A stretch of 64,000 nt of DNA from JBKBIP01 sp046297495 (GTDB taxonomy: Bacteria; Planctomycetota; Planctomycetia; Gemmatales; Gemmataceae), in the NCBI GenBank assembly GCA_046297495.1, contig JBKBIP010000003.1:185478-249477 (forward strand), in the 5' to 3' direction. The position numbers and the translations under genes are program-made. Positions 17,601 to 26,703 of the stretch are shown piece after piece (positions within the stretch are counted from its first letter, which is position 1; each line of letters begins with the position of its first letter). The notes beneath the pieces were generated by a model, which saw nothing but the letters and a program-made list of their open reading frames with translations, did no database searches and had not been told where the DNA came from.

Positions 17601-19172
17601 ATGTTGGTTGGTTATGTCAGTGATGAATACTATGCCGCGTTGGCGGATGTGCTCGTGGAATGGCGCGATGCCAATGGCTCAACCGTGGCGGTGGTCCGTT
17701 CCACGCCGCGCGGCGCCATTCTCGCGGACGTGACGCCTGGCACTTACGAAGTATGTCTCAGCCAGCCCGGTTTCGGCTCCAAGCGGGTACGAACAGTCGT
17801 GGACGCCAACGCGCCGGTACAGTTTCGCCTGTTGTCGGATCGACTGTTGGGCCATGCCTGGCCCAAGTGGTGCGTGGCGGGGGAAACGGTGCAATTTCGC
17901 GTCCATGCCGTGGAGCCTTACCAATTGACTCTATATCGTTATGGCATCCACAAGGAATTTCAACGTAATTTGGGTTGGTTCGATAATCATGGTCCTCGGG
18001 CCGTCATGCAGACGCTGCCAGATGGTCATTTCGTGGAGTTCGGCGTTGGCTGGGATAACGGGTTCGGTTTACATCGGCAGACGATGTTGGCCCCGGCGCG
18101 GAGTGGCTTGTACTACTTTCACGCGAAAACCGAGTCGGGAGCGTTCTTTGCCTTTCCGCTGGTCGTGGCCCCGGCGCGTCCCCAACAACCGCTGGCCGTG
18201 CTGGCTTCCACGAACACCTGGAACGCTTACAATGCCTTCGGCGGCCGCAGTAACTACATCATGGCCGCCCACATGCTAGATCAACCGATTGTCAACGCCA
18301 AGATGGACCTGCCACGCTACCGACTGGCGAACTATGGGGAATGGAAGAGCGCCGAAACATTCGCGCCGTTGTCATTTGATCGACCCGAACCTTACAACCA
18401 TGTTCCCGAAGCGACGCAATGCACCGATCCGATCGCGGGGCGGCAAGCATGTCATCTCGCGCCGGCGGAATGGCGCTTGCTCGGTTGGTTGGAACAACTT
18501 GGTTTCGGCTACGATCTGTATGCCGAGCATCAGTTACATAGCGGCGTTCTCGATTTGAATGCCTATCGGGTACTCATCCTCAATACTCATCCCGAATACT
18601 GGTCGGAGGCGATGTACCGTTCCGTGAAACAATGGGTTCAGGAGCGCGGCGGGCGGCTATTGTATCTAGGTGGAAATGGCATCAATTGTAAGATTGAGTT
18701 TTTGCATGATGACAGCGCCATGCGTTGTTACAATCAATGGCCGACTGGTTATGAGAGTCGTTTTCATCATCAGGTGGAATCGGAAGCGAACTTGCTCGGC
18801 GTGGTCTATTCCGATCCGGGCGCCATGACGTCGGCCCCTTATGAAGTGCTGCAACCGGATCATTGGGTGTTTGCCGGCACGGGATTGCGGAAAGGGGATC
18901 TCTTCGGCACCGCCACCTTGCACGAGCGTTGCCCGGATGGCGCGTCTGGACATGAGACCGATAAGATCAGTCCCAGCTCACCCCAAAACGTGCGCTTATT
19001 AGCGCGTGGCCTCAACCCCGATGGCGGCGGGGCGCATTTGGTCTATTATGAAACACCGAGCGGCGGCGCGGTGTTTTCCGCCGGCTCGATCATCTATCCT
19101 TCGGCCTTGCTCCGTGACGCGCCGACATCCCGCATCACGGCCAATGTGTTACGACGGTTTGTGGAGAATTGA
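17601..19172 (+). CDS. N,N-dimethylformamidase-like protein (large-subunit C-terminal domain family)
   Basis: This protein of about 523 residues carries the domain found at the C-terminus of the large subunit of N,N-dimethylformamidase. Recognisable parts are VLASTNTWNAYNAFGGRSNY, the LDLNAYRVLILNTHPEYWS segment and the GGRLLYLGGNGIN segment, which together look like a glutamine-amidotransferase-type Rossmann core. The first 90 residues look like a beta-sandwich domain, and no export signal is seen. The ATG at 17601 is preferred to a GTG six codons upstream because AAAGGA lies 9 bases before it. Real DMF hydrolysis is not implied. Many family members in planctomycetes have unknown substrates. 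Confidence 0.75.
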   Translation: MLVGYVSDEYYAALADVLVEWRDANGSTVAVVRSTPRGAILADVTPGTYEVCLSQPGFGSKRVRTVVDANAPVQFRLLSDRLLGHAWPKWCVAGETVQFRVHAVEPYQLTLYRYGIHKEFQRNLGWFDNHGPRAVMQTLPDGHFVEFGVGWDNGFGLHRQTMLAPARSGLYYFHAKTESGAFFAFPLVVAPARPQQPLAVLASTNTWNAYNAFGGRSNYIMAAHMLDQPIVNAKMDLPRYRLANYGEWKSAETFAPLSFDRPEPYNHVPEATQCTDPIAGRQACHLAPAEWRLLGWLEQLGFGYDLYAEHQLHSGVLDLNAYRVLILNTHPEYWSEAMYRSVKQWVQERGGRLLYLGGNGINCKIEFLHDDSAMRCYNQWPTGYESRFHHQVESEANLLGVVYSDPGAMTSAPYEVLQPDHWVFAGTGLRKGDLFGTATLHERCPDGASGHETDKISPSSPQNVRLLARGLNPDGGGAHLVYYETPSGGAVFSAGSIIYPSALLRDAPTSRITANVLRRFVEN

Positions 19173-19220
19173 GACGGCCAACGGGTGCTGACCGCCCCTC
19201 CGCGCTGCATTGGATATTTC

Positions 19221-19652
19221 CTATGGCTTGTCACGCTTGAGCACGACAAGGATTTGTCCCCCCTCCGCGGAAAAGTCGGTGGGGCGTTGCTTGACCGCGA
19301 TCGGTCCCAGGCACATCGTCCAGGTGCCATCCACCACGCGGAAAATCCCCTCGACGCTTTGTTCATTGATAGTCAGATCGATCAACGCTGGCTCCGTGCT
19401 GGAATCAAGCAGAAAATCAATGGTCGTGAGGGTGTCTTGATTATCGGCCCGCACGATTTTCATCTTTTTCTCTTCCACCACCAAGCGAATTTGGCGCAAG
19501 TCGTCTTCCCCTTGCTTTTGGCCTTGATTCTCCAAGGAAATGAACTTCCAGCCGCCGAGCAGGGGATTCTTGGCGGGTTGGTCATCCGCCGCCAACCCTA
19601 ACCGCGCGACGAGAAGCAACCCGACGATTACAGGGACCAATAATCGTTTCAT
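19221..19652 (-). CDS. Secreted TIGR03067-type planctomycete protein
   Basis: This 143-residue protein has an N-terminal signal peptide (MKRLLVPVIVGLLLVARLGLA) followed by a small lipocalin-like domain. LLGGWKFISLENQG at the start, KMKIVRADNQDTLTTIDF in the middle and the closing GQILVVLKRDKP are typical of TIGR03067 proteins, which occur in many copies in planctomycetes. The function is unknown. The gene converges with the DMFase-like gene and is divergent from the polysaccharide operon. Confidence 0.8.
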   Translation of the reverse strand: MKRLLVPVIVGLLLVARLGLAADDQPAKNPLLGGWKFISLENQGQKQGEDDLRQIRLVVEEKKMKIVRADNQDTLTTIDFLLDSSTEPALIDLTINEQSVEGIFRVVDGTWTMCLGPIAVKQRPTDFSAEGGQILVVLKRDKP

Positions 19653-19886
19653 CGCCGTGATCTCCAGAAATGGGGAAATGGAATTTGGGTTAAATTATAC
19701 CTTTTCCAGCGCCAAAGTGAAATTGGACATGGATATTTTTTCACGCGGGACATGCCGCCGAAAATCCGCGATTGCTCTTGACGAGGAATAGGCCCTTTCC
19801 TTATGGAAACCACGCTGGGCCACGTCATCTCGCATGACTATCACCAGCCATCTCTTGGGCCTCGTAACCAGCGGAGGATATAGGCT

Positions 19887-21083
19887 TTGGATACCATCTG
19901 CATCGTCGGCGGTTGCGGCCATGTTGGTTTGCCTTTGGGCATTGCCTTCACGCTGGCCGGGGCCAAGGTGACGCTGTTGGACATTGACGAACAACGCCTG
20001 GAAGCCGTCCGCTCCGGCCACATGCCCTTTTTGGAACAGGGGGCGGAAGAAGCGTTGCCGGCCGCCTTGAAGACAGGACGTTTGCAAGTCAGCAATGAGC
20101 TGCGCCACGTGGCGGAGCATGACAACGTCATCGTCACGATTGGAACGCCGGTCGATGAGTTTTTGGACCCCAGCATTCGTTCCTTTGATCGTTCCCTGGA
20201 CGCAGTCCTGAAGCACATGCGCGACGGCCAATTATTGATTCTGCGCAGCACCGTCTTTCCCGGGGTGTCGGACCGGCTAGCGCGCCGCGCTCACGCCAGC
20301 AAGCGACGCATCGATGTCGCACATTGCCCCGAACGGATCGCTCAGGGATTCGCCCTGGATGAGCTGGGCCGCCTGCCGCAAATCATCGGCGGGACGACCC
20401 CGCGCGCGACGGCCCGCGCCGCCCGGTTATTCGATCTGCTCGGCGTCCGTTTACTGACGCTGCCGGCGCTGGAGGCGGAGCTGGCCAAACTCTTCGCCAA
20501 CAGTTATCGCTACATTAGCTTCGCCATCGCCAATCAGTTCTATTTGATCGCGGAGAAATTCGGCTGTGACTTCTACCGCATCCATGAGGCGATCACCTTG
20601 GATTATCCGCGCATGGCCAACTTCCCCAAGGCGGGATTCGCGGGGGGGCCGTGCTTGCTCAAGGACACCATGCAATTGGGAGCATTCAATCATAATCATT
20701 TCATTCTCGGCCAAGCGGCCATGATGATCAACGAGGGATTGCCGCAAGCCTTGGTGGATCAGGTCAAGCGCCAATATGACTTGTCCGCCATGAAAGCCGC
20801 CATTCTGGGCATGGCATTCAAGGGGAATAACGACGATCCGCGCGCCTCGTTGTCCTATAAGCTCCGCAAGGTGTTGTTGCTTGAATGTCAGGATGTGATA
20901 TGTACCGACCCGTACATCCAGGAACCGGATTTTGTTTCCTTGGAAGAAGCCTTGAACCAAGGAGACATCTTTTTTCTCGGCGCCTGTCACGAGGAATACC
21001 GCCATCTCCGCATCAGTAAACCCTTGGTGGATATATTTCATTTCATGCCTGCGGCTCAGGCCTCCTCTCGTTTAGCGGCATGA
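19887..21083 (+). CDS. Nucleotide-sugar dehydrogenase (UDP-glucose/GDP-mannose dehydrogenase family)
   Basis: This NAD-dependent enzyme of 398 residues oxidises a UDP- or GDP-sugar twice to the uronate. The dinucleotide-binding loop is IVGGCGHVGLPLG at the very start, and the catalytic Cys lies in AGFAGGPCLLKDT. The start is a TTG at 19887 supported by GCGGAGG about 9 bases upstream. It looks closest to UDP-N-acetylmannosamine or UDP-N-acetylglucosamine dehydrogenases, but the substrate is uncertain. It opens a five-gene plus-strand polysaccharide cluster. Confidence 0.87.
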   Translation: MDTICIVGGCGHVGLPLGIAFTLAGAKVTLLDIDEQRLEAVRSGHMPFLEQGAEEALPAALKTGRLQVSNELRHVAEHDNVIVTIGTPVDEFLDPSIRSFDRSLDAVLKHMRDGQLLILRSTVFPGVSDRLARRAHASKRRIDVAHCPERIAQGFALDELGRLPQIIGGTTPRATARAARLFDLLGVRLLTLPALEAELAKLFANSYRYISFAIANQFYLIAEKFGCDFYRIHEAITLDYPRMANFPKAGFAGGPCLLKDTMQLGAFNHNHFILGQAAMMINEGLPQALVDQVKRQYDLSAMKAAILGMAFKGNNDDPRASLSYKLRKVLLLECQDVICTDPYIQEPDFVSLEEALNQGDIFFLGACHEEYRHLRISKPLVDIFHFMPAAQASSRLAA

Positions 21084-21170
21084 GCTAGCAGTGGGACGTG
21101 ACACCGTGGTATTTCAATCTGGCGAAACACGCATTCATAGTCCGAATTGCTTTTGGCACGGGAGAAAGAC

Positions 21171-22193
21171 ATGAAAGTCTTAGTCAGCGGCGCGGCGGGT
21201 TTCATCGGTGGGTATTTGGTTGAGGAATTACTGTCACATGGTTACACGGTGGTGGGACTGGACAATTTCTCTAAGTATGGGGACCTCAGCCAGACAAGCC
21301 AAACTAATCCGCGGTACCAGCTGGTGCGCGGCGACGCCAAGAACACGGACTTGCTCAAGCAGCTGCTAGACGACTGTGACCATTTCATCGCCGGAGCGGC
21401 CATGATCGGCGGCATTTCCTATTTCCACTCGTTCACCTACGACTTATTGGCCGAGAATGAACGGATCACCAGCGCCGCGTTCGATGCCGCGCTGTGGGCC
21501 TATCAACAACGGCAATTGCGCAAGATCACGGTCATTTCCTCCTCGATGGTGTTTGAAAACGCCACGCGCTTTCCGACGCCGGAAGGAGAACAAGAACGCT
21601 GTCCGCCTCCCAGCTCGACGTATGGATTTCAGAAACTGGCGGTGGAATACTTCGCCCGCGGCGCCTATGAACAGTATGGGTTGCCATTCACCATTGCCCG
21701 GCCGTTTAACTGTGTGGGGATCGGCGAACGGCGGGCGCGCTGCGATCGCGAGATTCTGTCCGGTAATATCAAATTGGCCATGAGTCACGTGGTGCCGGAT
21801 TTGGTGCAGAAAGTGTTACGTGGTCAGGAGCCGTTGCACATTTTGGGGGATGGCTCACAAGTACGCCATTACACGTATGGCGGTGATTTGGCTCGTGGCA
21901 TTCGCATCTGTGTGGAACATCCCGCCGCCTTGAATGATGATTTTAACCTTTCCAGCCCCATCTCGACGACCGTGCTTGAATTGGCCGAATTGATCTGGCG
22001 CAAGATTCATGGCGAATGGAAACCGTTCCGTTATGTGTGTGATGAGCCGTTCAAGTATGACGTCCATTGTCGCATTCCTTGTGTGCGCAAAGCCAAGGAG
22101 AAACTGGGGTTCGAGGCCACGACGCCATTGGATGTCATTTTGGATGAAGTGATTCCATGGGTGGCAAAGCAAATCGAGGCAGGAGTTCTGTGA
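21171..22193 (+). CDS. NAD-dependent nucleotide-sugar epimerase/dehydratase
   Basis: This extended short-chain dehydrogenase of about 340 residues has the Rossmann motif GAAGFIGGYLVEEL at the N-terminus, and the catalytic Tyr-Lys pair lies in TYGFQKLAVEYFARG. It should modify a nucleotide-linked sugar for the same polysaccharide as the neighbouring dehydrogenase. The ATG at 21171 is preferred to an upstream TTG because GGGAGAAAG lies just before it. Its stop codon overlaps the start of the next gene (TGATG). Confidence 0.88.
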   Translation: MKVLVSGAAGFIGGYLVEELLSHGYTVVGLDNFSKYGDLSQTSQTNPRYQLVRGDAKNTDLLKQLLDDCDHFIAGAAMIGGISYFHSFTYDLLAENERITSAAFDAALWAYQQRQLRKITVISSSMVFENATRFPTPEGEQERCPPPSSTYGFQKLAVEYFARGAYEQYGLPFTIARPFNCVGIGERRARCDREILSGNIKLAMSHVVPDLVQKVLRGQEPLHILGDGSQVRHYTYGGDLARGIRICVEHPAALNDDFNLSSPISTTVLELAELIWRKIHGEWKPFRYVCDEPFKYDVHCRIPCVRKAKEKLGFEATTPLDVILDEVIPWVAKQIEAGVL

Positions 22194-22990
22194 TGCCCCC
22201 TGTTCAACGGTGTGCCGCGTGTTCGGAGACGGGAACCACTCTGTCACTGATCGTGCCGGTATATAACGAAGCGGAGAACTTTCCCGCGCTGCTCGCCGAA
22301 GTGGAGCGTTGGGTTCCCGCACCCTTCGTGATGTATGTCGTGTATGATCACGAAGCAGACACCACATTGCCAGTAGCGCGCCAGCTGGCCCAGACGCGCC
22401 CCTGGCTGCGGCTGACACGGAATCAGGAAGGGCGCGGCGTGATCGGCGCCATTCGGACGGGCTTTCAGGCCGCGCGCTCCGGCCCCGCCTTGGTGATCAT
22501 GGCGGACCTGTCCGATGATTTGCGCGTCATTCCGGATTTGTTGAAACTGTACCAACAAGGCTATCGCATCGTATGCCCCAGTCGTTACATGTCTGGCGGT
22601 CGTCAGCTGGGGGGACCGTGGCTGAAGAAAATGTTGAGCCGGTCCGCGGGCTGGATTTTGTATCACCTGGCCGGCTTTCCCACGCATGACGCCACCAATA
22701 ATTTCCGATTGTATGACGCGGAGCTGGTTCAACGTCTGGGAATCGAAAGTCGCGGCGGCTTCGAGCTGGCCTTGGAGCTGACGGCCAAGGCGTTTCGACG
22801 CGGGGTGCCCATCGCGGAATATCCCGCCACCTGGCGCGACCGCGTGGCGGGACAGTCCCGGTTTCAGCTCAGGAAATGGCTGCCGCGCTATTTGTATTGG
22901 TTTGGTTACGCTCTGCGGGCGGGCTGGTCGCATTGGCTAACGCCGGTGTCATCGTTCTTTTCATTGTGTAGGCGGGAGGCTCACACATGA
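22193..22990 (+). CDS. Glycosyltransferase family 2, dolichol-phosphate-mannose-synthase-like
   Basis: This GT-A fold transferase of about 265 residues has an N-terminal LSLIVPVYNEAENFPALL motif, an acidic MADLSDDLRV in the position of the metal-binding motif, and GGFELALELTAKAFRRG near the C-terminus. It resembles DPM1-like enzymes that load a sugar on a polyprenyl phosphate carrier. The ATG at 22193 overlaps the upstream stop codon, so translation is probably coupled. The next gene overlaps it by 4 bp. Confidence 0.86.
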   Translation: MPPVQRCAACSETGTTLSLIVPVYNEAENFPALLAEVERWVPAPFVMYVVYDHEADTTLPVARQLAQTRPWLRLTRNQEGRGVIGAIRTGFQAARSGPALVIMADLSDDLRVIPDLLKLYQQGYRIVCPSRYMSGGRQLGGPWLKKMLSRSAGWILYHLAGFPTHDATNNFRLYDAELVQRLGIESRGGFELALELTAKAFRRGVPIAEYPATWRDRVAGQSRFQLRKWLPRYLYWFGYALRAGWSHWLTPVSSFFSLCRREAHT

Positions 22991-23685
22991 TTCGGCCAAC
23001 GATTATCGAAAACCGTTCTCTCGAAGCCGCCGTGGAGAAATTGTATGACAGACGGTTTCCAGCGGGGATTCGTCAGCGTCGCGCGGCTGTATGGCAAGTG
23101 TTGTGTCGTGATTGGCTATCCCATTTCATACCCCCCCAGGCGCGCGTTCTAGAAGTCGGCGGTGGTTTCTGTGAGTTCATCAACAACATCCCCGCCGCCG
23201 AGCGTGTGGTGATTGACCTAAACCCCAAAACGCGCCAATTCGCCGCTCCGGGCGTGGTCGTTCATGAGGCCGCCGCCGAGGATTTGGAGCAGGTGTTGCC
23301 CACGGATTATTTCGACATTGTGTTCATGAGTAATTTTTTGGAACACTGTCGAACTCGTGATAATGTGTTACAAGTATTGGCTGGCGCCGAAGCCGTGCTC
23401 AAGCCCGGTGGTAAAGTCTTGATTCTAGGGCCTAATTTTCGGTACTGTGCCAAGGATTATTTTGATTATTTCGACCATCATTTACCGTTGACGGAAAAAG
23501 CGGTGGTGGAGGCTTTGCAACTGGTGGGCTTGACAGCGGATGTCGTTTTGGATCGTACCTTGCCATTTTCATTTCGCGGCCGGCTTCCCAGCTGGCCTTG
23601 GTTGGTTCGGCTCTATCTTCACATGCCTTGGGTCTGGAAGTGGTTCGGCGCTCAATTTTTCGTGATGGGGAAGAAGCTGCCATGA
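22987..23685 (+). CDS. Class I SAM-dependent methyltransferase
   Basis: This protein of 232 residues has methyltransferase motif I in RVLEVGGGFCEFINN, an acidic ribose-binding residue in VVIDLNPKTRQ, and the motif region FDIVFMSNFLEHCRT typical of UbiE/methyltransf_11-like enzymes. It overlaps the GT2 gene by ATGA, so it belongs to the same operon. It could methylate a sugar or a lipid-linked intermediate of the polysaccharide. The target is not visible. Confidence 0.85.
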   Translation: MIRPTIIENRSLEAAVEKLYDRRFPAGIRQRRAAVWQVLCRDWLSHFIPPQARVLEVGGGFCEFINNIPAAERVVIDLNPKTRQFAAPGVVVHEAAAEDLEQVLPTDYFDIVFMSNFLEHCRTRDNVLQVLAGAEAVLKPGGKVLILGPNFRYCAKDYFDYFDHHLPLTEKAVVEALQLVGLTADVVLDRTLPFSFRGRLPSWPWLVRLYLHMPWVWKWFGAQFFVMGKKLP

Positions 23686-23739
23686 TGTCTTGCCTTGACG
23701 ACGGTTCGTAATATATCCTCACGAGCGAGGACCAGTCTC

Positions 23740-26151
23740 ATGGTGGATTTTCCAGGACCACGCGAGCAAATCCGTGACCATTCTCCCATTCCCGCCACGC
23801 TTCACGTTTGGATCGCGCGACTTTTCTATTTGTTGGTTTTTCTAACATTGTGGATATTGATGTTGCGCTTTCCTTATCGTGTCGCCAGCACGGAGCTGGA
23901 TCCTTCCTGGGAACAAAGTCTTGGTTATTTCTGGAAACACCAGCGCCAAGCCGGGGCCGATTACATTTTCACGTATGGTCCATTGGGTAGCTTTTGCACC
24001 AAAGGATATAATCCAGAATTATATTCCACTCATATCACTTGGCAGTTAGTTATCAACTGCTGCGCGGCGTGGATTTTCCTACTGTTTATCCGCGCTCAAC
24101 CCACTCGTTTGTCCCGCTTACTATGTTTAGTCACCGCTCTGCTGTTCTTTCATCAGGCTGGTTGGGATCTGCTCGCTCTCATCACGTTGTTCTCTGGGAG
24201 CTTACTCATCCTTTTGGGTGAACAGCGCGCGCGTATGCTTGTTCCTTACGTTCTGTACATGTCGTTGATGTCGCTGGCCAAATTCACCATCACGACCGCG
24301 AGTGTTTGTATCTGGATTACCTTGTTGTTTTATTTGATCTGGCATAAACGGTATCGTCCCTGTTGGTATCTCGGCTTATTTCCCATATTGTATGTGACAG
24401 GTTGGACGTGCGCCGGACAAGACCTGAGAAATCTGCCCACGTATTTCCTATATTCCTTGGAGATAACGCGTGGCTACAACGAAGCCATGAACGTGATAGG
24501 CTTGAAGTATCTGCCGCTGGCCGCGCTGACATTCGTGATGAGCGCGGTATGTTTCTTGCTAAGTTATCCAACAGAGATCATTCTTCGCCGGCAATCATTG
24601 TTTGGCCTCGCGCTGGTCGCGCTCATGGTGGGGTTGGCATGGAAAATTAGCTTCGTGCGTCAAGGGGTGGGACATGCGCAGGTGATATTCGATGTGTTGG
24701 TGTTCACCCCGTTCGCGGTGCTCGCGTTGCTGGGCGGCGGTATGTCACTGGGTAGGGTGCGAGCCTTTCTTTTGATTGGGACCGTGGTTTTGGTTTGGGG
24801 CTACAAGTTGGATTTGGGCATTACCTATGATCGTGTCCATCAGGGCTTGCCAGAGGAATTTCAAGGCGAACCGGACCTGTTCAATCGACTGGCTCGCCTT
24901 CGGCTCTCGGACTTGCTCCCCTGGCGCCAGGCGCGTGAGACCTGTTCCGCGTTGAAGCACTATCGCCGTCAGCAGCGCAAACTCCAGCGGCAGTGGGACG
25001 ACATCGCCCACAGGCCCCCCTATCCGCGCTTGGAGAACATGATCGGCTCGGCCACGGTGGACATGCTGGGTTGTGAACAAGGTTGGCTGGTGGTGCGTGG
25101 CTTGAATTTCCAGCCGCGCCCCATTTTCCAGAGCTATTCGGCATATACCCCCGCTTTGGCCGAGGCCAACGCCCGATTTTATCAGGGCGAGCGCGCGCCG
25201 GAGTTCGTGCTGTGGAAGCCGTTCCCCATCGATTTTCGCCCCGTGGCTTGCGAGGATAGTCCCACGCTGCGGGCCGTGCTGCGCCGCTATTACCCGGTTA
25301 TGATCGAGAACGATTGTCTGCTGTTGCGCCGCCGACCAGCGGCGGAAACCGTCGATGAGGACGCCCCCATGACACTTTGGGACCAGGAAGCGGCGTTTGA
25401 CGAACCCATTTCCTTGCAACTTGAGCCAGGATATTATCATTCGCTGGTCATGCACATCGAACCGTCGTGGAAAGGGACTATCCTAAGTAAGATGTTTCGC
25501 CTGCCGTACATTTATCTCAAGGTCCAAACAGCGCGGGGTCGAGAAATTCAGTATCGCTTGGTCCCCGCGCTGGCGGAAACTGGCCTTCCGCTCGATTCAT
25601 TGTTGGAAGACGGCCGCGAACGCTTGCGCCTGTTTCAAGAGGAAGGCACCGACTGGATTCGTTCCGTGCACGTGCTCGTGGACCCACGCCATGCGGTTTT
25701 CTACCAACCGACGTTCCGTGTCGCTTTGCGCCGTGAGGGACGCCGGCACGCGCCGACCGAAACGACTTGGGGATGTACCGTGCGGCGGCTGCGGGAAGTG
25801 GAAGCCAACGCCTCCGGTCTTGAGGAGTCAGAGATTGTCTCTGAATTGTCACCATCTTGCTGGCGCTACGTGCTACCCCAGAGCAGTTTCGTGCGTGCCC
25901 TTCGTTTGAAGTATCGGCTGACCACGTCGGCAGGCGAGGGATGTAACCTGGAGGTTCACTGGCGCGATGGGGGACATACCGCATCCGCGAATCAGGAACG
26001 GGTCAGCCGGAATTACCTGGTCTCCTCCCCCGAAGGGAGGACGTTGACTGTGCTGATTTTGGATGATTTGGACGAAGTGCGCCTCCAGCCGGATACGAGT
26101 AGCGCCTGCTTGGAAATCCTCTCAGCGGAAGCCATCGGCGATTTCGAGTAA
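23740..26151 (+). CDS. Large multi-pass membrane protein of unknown function in the polysaccharide operon
   Basis: This protein of about 803 residues has about ten hydrophobic segments in its first 380 residues and a large soluble C-terminal half. The N-terminal loop STELDPSWEQSLGYFW and the later ADYIFTYGPLGSF are in the position where GT-C glycosyltransferases carry acidic catalytic residues, so it may be a GT-C-type enzyme or a ligase. This is inference only. The soluble part from about 520 on looks like beta-sandwich repeats. The ATG at 23740 (with GAGG ten bases upstream) is preferred to a TTG at 23695. It follows the methyltransferase gene closely. Confidence 0.7.
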   Translation: MVDFPGPREQIRDHSPIPATLHVWIARLFYLLVFLTLWILMLRFPYRVASTELDPSWEQSLGYFWKHQRQAGADYIFTYGPLGSFCTKGYNPELYSTHITWQLVINCCAAWIFLLFIRAQPTRLSRLLCLVTALLFFHQAGWDLLALITLFSGSLLILLGEQRARMLVPYVLYMSLMSLAKFTITTASVCIWITLLFYLIWHKRYRPCWYLGLFPILYVTGWTCAGQDLRNLPTYFLYSLEITRGYNEAMNVIGLKYLPLAALTFVMSAVCFLLSYPTEIILRRQSLFGLALVALMVGLAWKISFVRQGVGHAQVIFDVLVFTPFAVLALLGGGMSLGRVRAFLLIGTVVLVWGYKLDLGITYDRVHQGLPEEFQGEPDLFNRLARLRLSDLLPWRQARETCSALKHYRRQQRKLQRQWDDIAHRPPYPRLENMIGSATVDMLGCEQGWLVVRGLNFQPRPIFQSYSAYTPALAEANARFYQGERAPEFVLWKPFPIDFRPVACEDSPTLRAVLRRYYPVMIENDCLLLRRRPAAETVDEDAPMTLWDQEAAFDEPISLQLEPGYYHSLVMHIEPSWKGTILSKMFRLPYIYLKVQTARGREIQYRLVPALAETGLPLDSLLEDGRERLRLFQEEGTDWIRSVHVLVDPRHAVFYQPTFRVALRREGRRHAPTETTWGCTVRRLREVEANASGLEESEIVSELSPSCWRYVLPQSSFVRALRLKYRLTTSAGEGCNLEVHWRDGGHTASANQERVSRNYLVSSPEGRTLTVLILDDLDEVRLQPDTSSACLEILSAEAIGDFE

Positions 26152-26216
26152 TATGTTTCAGGCGGAACGGGGATCAGCTTCAATCATGCGCTGAACGCGC
26201 TCCTTGTTTTTTTCCC

Positions 26217-26312
26217 TCACTCCATTTCCGTCGGTCGGATGTTCGCTCCCTTGCGATTCGTCAATTTATCCCCCAAATCGGCGCGGGCTTTTTCAGCCAA
26301 CTGTCGCAAGCG
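26217..26312 (-). pseudogene. C-terminal remnant of an arylsulfatase gene
   Basis: The minus strand encodes RLRQLAEKARADLGDKLTNR followed by KGANIRPTEME and a stop. ARADLGD-x-LT-x-R-x-G-x-x-(I/V)RP is the usual C-terminal tail of planctomycete sulfatases. Nothing of the catalytic domain is present upstream, since the frame is closed by a stop at 26313. It is therefore a truncated scrap, about 31 residues long, left by deletion or rearrangement. Confidence 0.55.
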
Positions 26313-26426
26313 TCAGCCAACCGTTTGCCGTCCCCTCTTAGGATCTGAAAAACTCAATTTCGGGGCGACAACCTGAAGTTCAGCCTTGGCACCACCCCAA
26401 ACGCAAGTATCGAGCAACAGCTTCAT
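26313..26426 (-). pseudogene. Truncated DUF5615 PIN-like toxin gene
   Basis: The frame starts MKLLLDTCVWGGAKAEL, the N-terminus of DUF5615 PIN-like proteins with the first acidic active-site residue (Asp6). After about 17 residues the match ends and the frame stops at codon 38. The start overlaps the stop of the DUF433 frame by ATGA, which is the normal arrangement of this toxin-antitoxin pair. The toxin cannot be functional. Confidence 0.6.
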
Positions 26427-26635
26427 GCGGCCGACTCGATTTTGAGAGGCTCGATCCTCTCATGACCAACCATGCGACGAGCGTAGACAAGGCATGCCTG
26501 AATATCTTCCTTCTCCAACCAGGGGTAGCCCTGCAATAGGAGTTCCGGTGTATCCCCGGCAGCGAGCATGCCCAGGACATGTTCGACTGCGAGGCGGCGA
26601 CCGCGAATGATCCGCCGCGGCGGCCGCTGCTGAAG
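26423..26635 (-). pseudogene. DUF433 (VapB45-type) antitoxin gene lacking its N-terminus
   Basis: The minus strand reads IIRGRRLAVEHVLGMLAAGD, then TPELLLQGYPWLEKEDIQAC and LVYARRMVGHERIEPLKIES. This is the DUF433 helix-turn-helix domain almost to its end. The usual first 15 residues, including a start codon, are missing, and an in-frame stop lies at 26636-26638. It precedes and overlaps the truncated DUF5615 frame, so a complete toxin-antitoxin pair once stood here. A 66-residue open frame in another phase over the same bases is a shadow. Confidence 0.65.
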
Positions 26636-26703
26636 CTATGAACCTCGAAAAGCCTATCTACCCCCGCCGTCGGCTGCAGTGCCTCGTTCGGCGCTCGAAT
26701 TCT

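Noticed and set aside
26380..26580. 66-codon minus-strand frame over the DUF433 remnant
   Set aside because: It is in another phase. The DUF433-like protein is read from the frame described as a pseudogene.
26313..26635. Functional DUF433/DUF5615 toxin-antitoxin system
   Set aside because: The antitoxin has no start codon or N-terminus, and the toxin ends after about 17 family residues.
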